This document shows, piece by piece, positions 8,701-16,792 of a stretch of DNA of 64,000 nt. The position numbers and the translations under genes were made by a program. The stretch comes from Neochlamydia sp. S13. GTDB taxonomy: Bacteria > Chlamydiota > Chlamydiia > Chlamydiales > Parachlamydiaceae. The notes below the pieces were generated by a model. The model saw only the letters and a list, made by a program, of their open reading frames with translations, was not told the origin of the DNA and ran no database searches. The stretch covers positions 1,302,001 through 1,366,000 of the forward strand of contig NZ_AP017977.1 of NCBI RefSeq assembly GCF_000648235.2, written 5' to 3'. Numbering within the stretch: position 1 is the first letter of the stretch; every line of letters starts with the position of its first letter.

Positions 8701-11202
8701 AGCAAAAGTCATTTGCCGACAAGCTCTTCCTAAATAATCATACTCTGTCTGGGTAACCACTCCATTTAAGGAGATGCTTTTAGCAAGATATCCTTCAAGG
8801 GTATATGCATTCTTTTCGGTAGATCCATCAGGATATTGGATGAGGGAGGGCTGGCCTCGGATATTATAATTAAAAGTTGTTTTAAAACCTCGACGATCAG
8901 TTTTACAGATAGGGTTATCGGCAATATCATACTCAATACATTCAAAAGGCTGATAAGGTTGGCCATGAGAATCTAATAGCTTTGGATAGATTGTTTTGAT
9001 TAAACGTCCACAATGATCGTAAGTGTATTGAGTGGTCTCTCCCTGCCAATTGGTCATCGCTACTTTTTGGCTAAGGCCATTATAAGCATAATGGGTCGTT
9101 AACGTTTGATCAGCATGGATATCTTTAGAACAAATGCGTCGATTAGAAAAGTCATATTCATGCACAGTATGATAATCTTTGCCAGGGTATTGCTCAAAAA
9201 TAAGGTTGTCGTTTTCATCGTATTGATAGAAAGAGGTATGCCCTAAAGCATTAGTCTCTTTAAGAATATTTCCATGGGCGTCGTAATCCCAATGCAAAGT
9301 AAAGCGAGGCTGCCCGTTACTATCAAAATGTGTCTGCTGGGTTATACGCCCTTGATGATCATGGAAATTTTGAGTTTTTTGCAGTAAAATCTCTTCCTTA
9401 AGGGCAAGGTCTAAATACTTTTCTTCAATAATTTCAGGTAAACCCACAGGAAATTGATCGCGATAGCTTGTATACACACTATGGCGCTCTGTGATACCTG
9501 CCAGATCCTCTTCTTCTAAAGCATGCCCATCATCATAAACATAGCGTGTGATCGAACCATTGCTGTTATAAGTATAAAATTCGCGATAGATAATTTTGTT
9601 ATTCACGCGCATGAATTTTTTATGGAGTAAAGCAGATTTAGGGTAATAGACGTAAACGATCTCTTTACAACCATCTTGCTCACGTAATAAATGGTTATAT
9701 CCATCATCACTATACTCATAAGTGCGAATGTAGCTGTCATATTGTCCCGCTATAGGAATGCCCTCTTTATTTAGCACAGGGCCCTTTGCATTCCCCGTAA
9801 GATTTCCAAGCAACCATTCATGTTTTATATTTCCATTTTTGTCATAATCGTAATAGCGGCTGCTTAGTAAGTTACCCTGGCCATCTTGTAGGGTTTTAGT
9901 TGTTAAACATCCCTCTAAAATTGGCAAAGAGCTCCAAAAAAAACTTTGCGTGCGATAAAGATTAGCGTCTAACAGCTTATCGATGCCTGTTAAGCGTCTT
10001 TTTGAGTCATAATGATAGCGAGTTTCTTGGTTATGAAGATCGAGCACGCGGGTCGTCCCACCTGGATAGCTATAAATACGACTTTTACGGTTGATAAAGT
10101 TTACCTCATAGTAAAAGCGATGGGTAGGGTGCAGGGTTTGATCTGTTCCTACAGCAGCTTTTAAACAAGATACACGTTCATAAGGGGAAGTACATCCATC
10201 GTAAAAAGTTAAAGGTTTTTTAGTATAAGCGTAAGGGTTGGTTTCATCGTAATATTCAATTTGCTTGCAGCGACCATTGGGTAGGGCTTTTTGTTTCATG
10301 CGGTGGGTAGTATCATCGTAAGAATAGCAGATTTTGGGAGCGTGAGTAGAAATCACTTGATGGAGGTCATGTCTGGCCGGATAATTGCTGAAAAGATATT
10401 CACAGCTTCCGCTTTTATCTTGATTGGCATAGGCTACCATGCGGGGATTAAGCTTAAAATTATCATATTCAAAGTGAATCTTCCCTAAATCTTGCTTAAG
10501 GCTATTCGTATTACTTATCTCATCAATTTTCCACCCTAAAGGGGATTTTTGATAGGTATACTGCGTCTTAATTCCATAAGGTTTTTGTTCATAAGTAAGC
10601 CCATCTTGATAGCGAATCTCAGTCAGGGAAAGTGGCGTGCGATGACTAGAACCAAAATATTTAAGGCTTTTTGAACCATCTCTTAAGTACACGGCAAAAG
10701 TACCTGGTTTAGGAGAAATAATTTGCATCTGAAGATTATGAGGATTGCTTTTCCCACTGATAAATCCTCTAGAGCAATTGGTCAACCCCTGACTGTAATT
10801 GGTTGCATTGATGAAAAGGGTGCGCCCAATTAGGGTATTGGTATATAAAGTCTTCATGCCTTTTTCTTCGTGAACAACTCTGTTTAAGCTGCCGCCAAGC
10901 ATTTCTACATTTTCTGGCTCGTTAATGCTCCAGCCGCTGGTATGGGTGTAAATACGCTCTATATAGAGAGGATCTGGACCTGGGGTCCATAGATCAATAG
11001 CATGATCGATAAAGGTACCCGTGATGACGTTAACGCATCCGTCTACCATAGCTGAAGGCTCCCCACCTAAAGTGGCGATATTTTGCTCGCCTATAAGGGT
11101 TTCTTGGGAGGAATTAAAGTTTGCCAAGCCCACAGGTTCTTCAGTCGCTTGAAGAGGTAGGCAAACACTGCATAAGAAAAAAATTAAAAGAAAATTTCGC
11201 AT
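5734..11202 (-). CDS. Exported Rhs/YD-repeat protein with serine-hydrolase-like C-terminal tip
   Basis: 1822 residues. It starts with a Sec-type signal peptide (to about residue 20, LPLQATEEP) and has a GGAAGA ribosome site. From about residue 80 to 1500 it is built of YD repeats (many YDxxGRL units). The conserved Rhs core end (YFGRRYYNPATTRWVTADPL ... NLYAYLLNNPLNDRD) closes near residue 1553 with DLYGL in place of the usual DPxGL. The last ~270 residues are the variable tip, with a GXSXG-like elbow, HSQGA (serine 1718), and a later FHDHSF. The tip may belong to the chlamydial DUF687-type proteins; I could not verify this. Known Rhs proteins form a shell around a toxic tip. The target here is unknown. 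The cognate lipoprotein gene follows directly. Confidence 0.9.
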   Translation of the reverse strand: MRNFLLIFFLCSVCLPLQATEEPVGLANFNSSQETLIGEQNIATLGGEPSAMVDGCVNVITGTFIDHAIDLWTPGPDPLYIERIYTHTSGWSINEPENVEMLGGSLNRVVHEEKGMKTLYTNTLIGRTLFINATNYSQGLTNCSRGFISGKSNPHNLQMQIISPKPGTFAVYLRDGSKSLKYFGSSHRTPLSLTEIRYQDGLTYEQKPYGIKTQYTYQKSPLGWKIDEISNTNSLKQDLGKIHFEYDNFKLNPRMVAYANQDKSGSCEYLFSNYPARHDLHQVISTHAPKICYSYDDTTHRMKQKALPNGRCKQIEYYDETNPYAYTKKPLTFYDGCTSPYERVSCLKAAVGTDQTLHPTHRFYYEVNFINRKSRIYSYPGGTTRVLDLHNQETRYHYDSKRRLTGIDKLLDANLYRTQSFFWSSLPILEGCLTTKTLQDGQGNLLSSRYYDYDKNGNIKHEWLLGNLTGNAKGPVLNKEGIPIAGQYDSYIRTYEYSDDGYNHLLREQDGCKEIVYVYYPKSALLHKKFMRVNNKIIYREFYTYNSNGSITRYVYDDGHALEEEDLAGITERHSVYTSYRDQFPVGLPEIIEEKYLDLALKEEILLQKTQNFHDHQGRITQQTHFDSNGQPRFTLHWDYDAHGNILKETNALGHTSFYQYDENDNLIFEQYPGKDYHTVHEYDFSNRRICSKDIHADQTLTTHYAYNGLSQKVAMTNWQGETTQYTYDHCGRLIKTIYPKLLDSHGQPYQPFECIEYDIADNPICKTDRRGFKTTFNYNIRGQPSLIQYPDGSTEKNAYTLEGYLAKSISLNGVVTQTEYDYLGRACRQMTFAPTGEKLSETTTHYNHFHKIAEVDAGGQSTYYQYDAAGRLASMAKNEAKTVYQYDACQRLAKTLEYFGSEEKDYIANVKEYDAKDRLIEERTEDAEGQVLTKIGYLYNEQGQPIQTISYHQSKPVITFTHYNAYGDVATLIDPQGHTTRTLFYYLHLNQEGQYVYAKETIDAIGQSFFQEHDSCGQVRFAIRRDPMGVILQKREFFYDAEGLCCKQIEHVLTPHQPDRLVTTHFEYDFAKNLISCTEAVGSPEQKQTKYVYNAYRQKEKVIKPDGIELYYAYDWLGRLTSFSSTDNSLHYCYTYDANSNVVGVEDKHTGKSTTRIFDKNKRLVQETLSHGLTQKYSYDNLDRIQEIILPDHSSIQYSYKSLYLHQISRGPYRHTYQHYNLSGALEEAKLMAEAGTIQYTYDAYSRLISISSKSLKEDIPDNGFDQVGNLLKRTTLDPVGKVNSTYTYDALYQLQSEKGLGDHIYRYDSLNNMVEKNKRPHTVNALNQLLHDGLDPHVYDLNGNLIRKGSLNLSYDALDRLIAIHTPTHQVTYAYDELNRRLSSTFYSCSKVENTWIPEKEIRYMYHGLNEIGACDSKGNIQQLRILGRGKGAEIDASVLLELQGKAYIPIHDTLGNIRLLINAKTHSIEETYRYTAYGQESIYGKNNKLIKQSINPWRFSSKRVDAETQFVYFGRRYYNPATTRWVTADPLSFEAGPNLYAYLLNNPLNDRDLYGLRSSSPSRGEKHRESVIMYGKERASYRIEKTPIREKGENTKSLPRVSFTDRFERKFVRCESSSLAVLLGSKSENFRLGVHNGIMTTQLEAINNAIHLRELGWEYSIDVIHNATHNLLNDCIESGLGLCYTATTPVRVNHETWNKFFDEYPRGEYFQICHSQGAINVRNALLSYDEKLRKQITVLAIAPAAYIYADSCRKAYHYRAQAWRDPIPYIDVGGLIRSKRDTVTLNSCPGAAFHDHSFQSPTYEGAIDDHISTFLKNRR

Positions 11203-11274
11203 CTATTCTTCCAAAAGATAAAAATTTTCTTATACAAAGGAAGTGGTTTGGTAGCAATAAAATTTTAATTTAAC

Positions 11275-11510
11275 TTACGCAGACATAAAATTTTTCTGTA
11301 AAGTTTGCAATTCTTGATAAGCCATCTGATTAGCTTTAAGGATTAGCCTATATTCTAGAGCAAAATGATTAAGTGAAGTTTTGACTATGAGAAATTCAAG
11401 CTTGCAATAAGCGATAAAAGAGGCAAAAATATGGTCTCTTTGAGAACGAACAATTTTGGTTGGAGACTTCTTAAGGCTAGTATTTTGCTTTATCGATTTT
11501 GTAATACTGG
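11275..11510 (-). pseudogene. Transposase C-terminal fragment (IS4/IS701-like)
   Basis: About 75 codons resembling the last part of DDE transposases of the IS4/IS701 type: the segments RSQRDHIFASFIAYCKLE and LNHFALEYRLILKANQMAYQ match the usual closing helices. The catalytic part is missing. At its upstream side it runs into group II intron-like sequence, so it is a truncated relic. Confidence 0.6.
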
Positions 11511-11512
11511 TG

Positions 11513-11585
11513 AGCCGACCTGAGGAACTTCCCCACAAGCCTCTCGTAGAACGGTACGGGAACCTCTCAATTCATACCGCTCCCA
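11513..11585 (-). other. Possible group II intron 3' remnant
   Basis: Read on the minus strand, the sequence has the layout that follows the maturase gene in many bacterial group II introns: GAGCGGTATGAATTGAGAGG, then a complementary CCGTACCGTTCT, then a purine-rich segment and CCTCAGGTCGGCTCAC. The inner arms (GAGCGGTA / TACCGTTC) can pair. No maturase is attached here. A maturase fragment does occur at 22810-23215. Identification is by recalled pattern, not alignment. Confidence 0.4.
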
Positions 11586-11766
11586 ATTAAGCAAACGCCC
11601 CTATCATTCCTTTATTTTTTGTAATAGAATAGGACTTAACCTGACATTTGTGATAAAAATAAAGGAAACACGATTTATAAGTCATGAAGCTTGAAGCTCT
11701 GTTGCTCATTAAAAGTGATAACAGGGAAGTTGAAGTGAGCGACTTAAATCAATAAGGAGTGTCAAA

Positions 11767-12157
11767 ATGTCAAATTCAGCAAATCATCAAAAAGTTATAA
11801 AAAATAAACTTGGTGTTTTAAAGCTAGCTGAAACATTAGGAAATGTATCTTAAAGCGTGTAAGATGATGGGATATTCAAGAGATAGCTTTTATAGATTCA
11901 AAGAACTTTATGAAACAGGTGGAGAGGTAGCTCTTCAGGATATGACGCGTAAAAAACCCTGCATAAAAAACAGAGTGGATGAGTCTATCGAAAAAGGTGT
12001 GGTTGATTTTGCTCTTCAAAAGCCTGCTTATGGGCAGTTAAGAGTATGTAACGAACTTAAGAAACAAGGAATTTTTATTTCGCCAGGAGGTGTGCGCTCT
12101 GTTTGGCTAAAGATACAATCTTGAGACCTTTCAACAACGTCTTGAAAGCATTGGAAG
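11767..12157 (+). pseudogene. IS481-like transposase N-terminal fragment, frameshifted
   Basis: Starts at an ATG with a GGAG site and encodes a leader ending GNVS, which hits a stop. The frame then shifts to KACKMMGYSRDSFYRFKELY (helix-turn-helix) and continues to the ISPGGVRSVWL segment at about 12113. After a second shift it reads LETFQQRLESIGS before it is cut by the IS fragment at about 12158. Segments of this kind are typical of the N-terminal half of IS481-type transposases. The catalytic domain is absent. A second, more decayed copy lies at 31870-32092. Confidence 0.7.
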
Positions 12158-12435
12158 CTAAAATGAAAATAAATTCGATATTCTCTTAAATACTCCAACG
12201 CCATCAAGAGCTTGTCTTGGATACTTAGCCCGCCTCTTCTTCCTGCTCTTCTGTATCTTCTGTTTTGTGCTTCTACTAAAACCTCGACCATTCTTTCAAA
12301 TGTTTCACGCTTTACTCCTGTCAGCCTTCTAAATTGTTCGGCAGACAGCACTTTAAGCTCCTCATATTTTTCCATATCTTTTTCCTTAGTTTAAAGGATA
12401 AGAAAATAGCAAAAATTTAATTAAGCAAGAAGTCT
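12158..12435 (-). pseudogene. IS5-family element fragment (same IS as 14681-15609)
   Basis: Carries the outer inverted repeat (AGACTTCTTGCTTAATTAAA on the minus strand, ending at 12435) and the first ~70 codons of the transposase, nearly identical to the copy at 14741. The match stops near 12158, inside the codons for TYFHLG, where the IS481-like remnant begins. The rest of this copy has been lost. Confidence 0.8.
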
Positions 12436-12449
12436 AATAAAAAATCTCT

Positions 12450-13451
12450 TCAGATTATGAAGCGGTTTTTTAGGTAACTATAGTATTCATGTATTTCGAA
12501 AGGAATGTATATAGGATCTCTAATAAAAAATTCGTCATCTTCAATGATTAATTTTTCTCTCCAATATTCTGGTAGATTGAAGTTTTGTAAATGAACTTTC
12601 AAATTAGCAAGAATCGTTTCTAGTGAATATTTATGATAGATCTCATCTTTTTCTAGGGCGCGAAGAAGAATGATGAGGTCAAATTTTTTGTCTGGGTATT
12701 TTCTGAATAATTGAGAGAATAAATACCGTTGGCAAAGGCCTATTCTGAAACGAGGAGACCAATGTGTCAGAAATTGAGAAAAAAAGTCACAAAAATCATC
12801 GATTTCATTAGGATCATTCGGCATAGCTTCGATGTTTTTAGTAAGATTCTGTTCCGTTCTTTCTAAATTAAGGAAGAAAGAAGAACAACTTATAGGAAAG
12901 CTTAAAGACATATCATCATAAATACGACAGTATTCAAGAGCATCTTTAGAAAGAAGGATTTCTTTTTCAAAAGCTAAAGCTTGAAGGAAAATATTTTCTA
13001 TACGGATAGCTTGCTTATGTGCAGGCCAAAATGCTGAAAACCTATCTCGATTAAACGGAACGCCCCTTTCCCATTTCATAGATAGCATTTCAAATACCTC
13101 ATGGGCTTTAATGCAAGCTTGGTTATCTCCAACCGTATTAAAATATAGTTGGTAACCTAACTTCCCATGATTGAGTCGCTTCATGTGCTGCGTGATCGAT
13201 TCATCAGAAATTTTTTGACAAAGAGCAAGAACTTTATCTTTAAATAGCTTGGTCATTTCAGGGGTATTTTCAGCAACGCTAAGACGTTTGATTTCAAAAA
13301 ATTGGTGATATTCTTCTCGTTGCCTTGCATCCCATAGAAGAGATAAGCGAAAGAAGACCCAAGTAATGAAATCTAGAAATTCTTCCTTTTTTATTTTGAA
13401 AAAAATTGATCCATTAAAAGAAGGTAATTTTATTGAATTGATATTCATCAT
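12450..13451 (-). CDS. Hypothetical protein of 333 residues
   Basis: I do not recognise this protein. It has no signal peptide and no membrane span, is rich in aromatic and charged residues, and looks mostly helical (residues 18-70, 95-115, 135-175, 230-300). It stands alone between IS fragments and a decayed toxin-antitoxin locus, with long AT-rich flanks. The long open frame with ordinary codon use supports a real gene. Its setting suggests acquired or lineage-specific DNA. No function can be proposed. Confidence 0.6.
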   Translation of the reverse strand: MMNINSIKLPSFNGSIFFKIKKEEFLDFITWVFFRLSLLWDARQREEYHQFFEIKRLSVAENTPEMTKLFKDKVLALCQKISDESITQHMKRLNHGKLGYQLYFNTVGDNQACIKAHEVFEMLSMKWERGVPFNRDRFSAFWPAHKQAIRIENIFLQALAFEKEILLSKDALEYCRIYDDMSLSFPISCSSFFLNLERTEQNLTKNIEAMPNDPNEIDDFCDFFSQFLTHWSPRFRIGLCQRYLFSQLFRKYPDKKFDLIILLRALEKDEIYHKYSLETILANLKVHLQNFNLPEYWREKLIIEDDEFFIRDPIYIPFEIHEYYSYLKNRFII

Positions 13452-13610
13452 AGTATACTACTCTTTTTGTTTCGAAAAAATTGATATATTAAAAAGTTAA
13501 TGTTAGAATTTATTTTTATAACATGATTACTATACTTCAATAAACATAAATTGTAAATAGTATATTTCTGCTAACTCACTCAATAAATATAATATTTTTT
13601 GTTCAATAAA

Positions 13611-13928
13611 TTAATTTCTTAGAATCTGAATTAATCTTAAATTAAGCCCCCTCGCGACGCAAAGAGAAACAAGTGTATGCCATTTTGGGTTACCTATGCC
13701 TGAAAAAGTTTTATAAAGACTTTCACGCCCTACTTGAACCTTTTTAGCGAGAGCACCAATACCATATTGAGCTTCTGCAACATTGCGGGGAGCAATAAGA
13801 AAGAGTTGCTGGGACTCTTCGTCGCTTTTAAGGCTTTCTTCCAAAGCATCGTTTAGATACGCAACAGCTTGATCATGATCTTTAAGCTTTTCAAGAAGCC
13901 AATCTTCATATTTTTTATTTTTCGCCAT
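13611..13928 (-). CDS. HTH antitoxin of a HigB/HigA-like addiction module
   Basis: 105 residues from the ATG at 13928, which has a good GGGAG site in front and overlaps the preceding toxin frame by 14 bases. The pattern YEDWLLEKLKD, then AVAYLNDALEE and GIGALAKKVQVGRESLYKTF (helix-turn-helix) matches the addiction-module antidote family related to HI1420. Toxin-before-antitoxin order is the rule for this family. It should bind its own promoter and a RelE-fold toxin. The antitoxin frame is intact while the toxin is broken. Confidence 0.82.
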   Translation of the reverse strand: MAKNKKYEDWLLEKLKDHDQAVAYLNDALEESLKSDEESQQLFLIAPRNVAEAQYGIGALAKKVQVGRESLYKTFSGIGNPKWHTLVSLCVARGLNLRLIQILRN

Positions 13929-14196
13929 GTTTTTTCTCCCTAGATTGATATTCCTTTGCTTTATCAATATTTCTAGACTGTGATTCCTTATTCCCTCCAC
14001 ACAGAAGCAATATCACTTTGTTGCCTATTTTGAAGTAGTAAATCCGGATCCCTGGACCATAATGAATTCGTAATGCCGCTATTTCATCGCCTAGTGACTT
14101 ACAGCCCCCAAAATTTCCCAATTCACTCGGGCTAAACGCGTAAGAATCTTGGATCTTGTATGCATTTCTTGAATGCTTTCAAACCAATCGTCAAAA
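13915..14196 (-). pseudogene. HigB/RelE-like toxin, frameshifted and truncated
   Basis: The C-terminal frame (13915-14121) encodes LGNFGGCKSLGDEIAALRIH, GPGIRIYYF and LLCGGNKESQSRNIDKAKEY, the signature of phage-derived Gp49-like/HigB toxins. The N-terminal part continues upstream in another frame (FDDWFESIQEMHTRSKILTR, then LARV), so a frameshift lies near 14125. No proper start is visible beyond about 14196. The toxin is very likely inactive. Confidence 0.72.
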
Positions 14197-14204
14197 GGGT
14201 TGCG

Positions 14205-14680
14205 GCGGAAGGAGTTACGTAGAATTTAATCTCAATTTCCCTATAACTTTATTGCATCCTTTGAGATACATCACTTTCAAATAAAATCTAAGCCACTAAA
14301 AATGAACGCATTGACAGCTCTTGAGAGAACGCTAACCTGTCACAAGTCCGAAGTGTACCCAGTAGGGATTTGTTAATTTATGTAGCACTGCAAGTGACGC
14401 ACAAAAAAACGGTTCAAGCAGTCTTACAATCATCTTTCTTTCATCCAACTTTAAATTCAAGAAGCCAAAATTTAAGATCTACTTTTTTGGTGATACTATG
14501 CAAAAAGTCATTAAATAATTAAGAATGACTTGGCAAAATTGAATTTTTTGCTTTAAATGCGACGCCTACCTAAAAATCTAACTTATCATCACGTCTTCTT
14601 TTCTGTTAAAGGCCTGTTAAAGTGTTGCAATGAGTAATATTTGCTATGTTGCCTCGCTGCAAAATAGCCTAGAATAGATT
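14205..14680. other. Intergenic stretch, no gene seen
   Basis: About 480 AT-rich bases between the broken toxin and the IS5-family element. I see no open frame with protein-like features, no tRNA pattern and no clear terminator. Confidence 0.5.
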
Positions 14681-15609
14681 AGACTTCTTGCTTAATTAAA
14701 TTTTTGCTATTTTCTTATCCTTTAAACTAAGGAAAAAGATATGGAGAAATATGAGGAGCTTAAAGTGCTGCCTGCCGAACAATTTAGAAGCCTGACAGGA
14801 GTAAAGCGTGAAACATTTGAAAGAATGGTCGAGGTTTTAGTAGAAGCACAAAACAGAAGATACAGAAGAGCAGGAAGAAGAGGCGGGCTAAGTATCCAAG
14901 ACAAGCTTTTGATGGCGTTGGAGTATTTAAGAGAATATCGAACTTATTTTCATTTAGGTAGAAGTTATAGATTGAGCGAAAGTGGTTGCTATCGAGCATG
15001 TAGATGGGTGAAAGACACATTAATTAAAAGTGGGGAATTTTCGCTTCCTGGAAAGAAAGCTCTTTTGGAAAAGGATAGTGAATATGAAGTAGTGCTTATA
15101 GATGCATCAGAATCACCTGTAGAGCGACCTAAGAGAAGAGTTAAAGAAAAAAAAGATAAGGAATCGCAACAACAAGCAGAAGCATTTCTATTCAGGAAAA
15201 AAGAAAAGGCATACCCTAAAAAGTCAGGTGGTAGTCGATAAGAAGAGTAGGAAAGTTATCTATACGGCCTTTAGTAATGGTAAAAAGCATGATTATAGGT
15301 TGTTTAAAGAAAATAAGGTGCGCTGGACTGATAACCGCTAGTGGATATACAGGTATAAAAAAACTTCAAAGAAACTCCAGGCTACCAAAAAAATCTAGAA
15401 AGAGAAAACCGTTAACTCAGGAAGAAAAAAAGCAAAACCAAGCAATTTCTTCGGAAAGAGTGGTAAACGAAAATCTGATTGGGAGTTTGAAAAGATTTAA
15501 AATCATAAGCGATAGATACAGGAATCGAAGAAGAAGGTTGGGTTTGCGCTTTAATCTTATTGCGATGATCTACAGCTATGAAATTAAAATTTAATTACTC
15601 AAGAAGTCT
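14681..15609 (+). mobile_element. IS5-family element, full length (929 bp) but with broken transposase
   Basis: Bounded by inverted repeats of about 24 bases (left AGACTTCTTGCTTAATTAAA, right complement AGACTTCTTGAGTAATTAAA) at 14681-14704 and 15586-15609. A truncated second copy lies at 12158-12435. The transposase inside is frameshifted. The target duplication is short and not clear (TA-rich). Confidence 0.85.
14741..15594 (+). pseudogene. IS5-family (DDE_Tnp_4-like) transposase, frameshifted
   Basis: The first frame (14741-15241) gives the N-terminal region and the first aspartate (VLIDASESP). After a shift near 15160-15190 the next frame reads FYSGKKKRHTLKSQVVVD and SNGKKHDYRLFKENKVRW. 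After another shift at about 15340 the third frame reads SGYTGIKK and then ERVVNENLIGSLKRFKII with the catalytic glutamate. The aspartate before SGYTG is missing. The copy cannot make a full transposase without several corrections. Confidence 0.8.
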
Positions 15610-15774
15610 AATTTTGATACTGACCTTTTTTCCTTTGTTCTTTAGAGAAAGGTGCCCTTGCGGTGAGCATGCTTAACGAATAACCTTCAAATTGGAGAAA
15701 GTCTTGTTTATCAATGGTCTGGCTGTTTCCAGGAATGAAAATCAGGAAAGAAAATCATTTAAATAAAATTTCTA

Positions 15775-16215
15775 ATGGAATACTATGTAAGTATGGACAT
15801 ATTAGAAAAAATTAAAAAAATCGAAGCTCTGATTGCGAGCAGCAAAAGTGAAGGTGAAAAGCATGCTGCTACCCTTGCTAAAAACAGAATTTTAGAACGA
15901 CATAAGCAGGAACTAGTTGAAAAACCTCTTGAATATACAATTCACCTTAGAAACGAGTGGAAGAAAAAACTGTTTGTTGCCCTTTGCAATAAGTTTCAAA
16001 TTCAGACGTACCGTTATAAAAGACAGAAAAACACAACAGTTATGCTTCGCGCAGATTCAACCTTTGTTAACAATACACTATGGCCAGAATTTAATAAATA
16101 TGCGGCATTGCTAGAAGATTTAGTTCAAGACATTATCGATGACTTAATCAATAAGATTCATGATGTCAAAGAGGAGGAGGTTGTGATTGCAGGAGAGTTG
16201 ACTGAAACTCCTTAA
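15775..16215 (+). CDS. Small DUF2786-like protein
   Basis: 146 residues; the ATG at 15793 (MDILEKIKKI) is an equally good start. The N-terminal segment ILEKIKKIEALIASSKSEGE followed by HAATLAKNRILERHKQEL resembles DUF2786, a small domain common in phage and mobile DNA. The next part (NEWKKKLFVALCNKFQIQTY) also fits that family. The C-terminus is acidic. Its biochemical role is unknown. It lies between two transposase remnants, so it may have arrived with mobile DNA. Confidence 0.55.
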   Translation: MEYYVSMDILEKIKKIEALIASSKSEGEKHAATLAKNRILERHKQELVEKPLEYTIHLRNEWKKKLFVALCNKFQIQTYRYKRQKNTTVMLRADSTFVNNTLWPEFNKYAALLEDLVQDIIDDLINKIHDVKEEEVVIAGELTETP

Positions 16216-16300
16216 GTCTTTTTTCATAGCTCCAAGAGAGCCAAAATTTCAGATTCCGGCGAACATCGTTTTGGTATTATGTTGAATTGCAATTAGAAAA

Positions 16301-16594
16301 TTATAGGGAGTCGACCTGATTGAGAGCGCAAGTTTCCATCACGCTCATAAGGATGCCGGCAATTTTAGCTCCAGTTTCATTGCAAAAGAAATATGCATTT
16401 TTGCGATTCAAAACAGCTTTTTTCATCATTTGCTCTGCGATATTATTAGTTAATAAGACTCCAGGAATACCCAGAAACAGGGTAAATACTTCCCAGTGGA
16501 TATTTAGATAGAAAATCGCTTTACCCATGCTGCTATTTGGCTCCACTTTCTTATCTTGAATAAGGCTGCTACAATATTTCTTTATTCTATTCAT
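16301..16594 (-). pseudogene. IS66-family transposase C-terminal fragment
   Basis: About 97 codons with the IS66 closing motifs: EPNSSMGKAIFYLNIHWE, then GVLLTNNIAEQMMKKAVLNR with the catalytic glutamate in NNIAE, and the following KNAYFFCNETGAKIAGILMS. The rest of the transposase and the accessory IS66 genes are absent. Confidence 0.8.
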
Positions 16595-16792
16595 CAGAAA
16601 ATAGTAGATAAATATTCGTAAAAATTTTGATTAATGTTTGCACAAAAACTAAATTCTAAAATCCACTTTTTTCCTATAACCTTGTGGAAAGTGCCGAGCT
16701 AAGTTACAAGAGATTTATCCACAAAAACTTCTCTATCTTGAATTTCTATGATGAATAAGTTATAGTGCCTCTAACCTACTTACTGACTGGCT

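Noticed and set aside
12212..12394. Plus-strand frame of 60 codons, with a near-identical frame at 14722-14904 minus
   Set aside because: The similarity exists only because both are the antisense of the same IS transposase.
16713..16725. DnaA-box-like TTATCCACA
   Set aside because: A single site with no cluster of further boxes or AT-rich unwinding region with repeats; not enough to call an origin.
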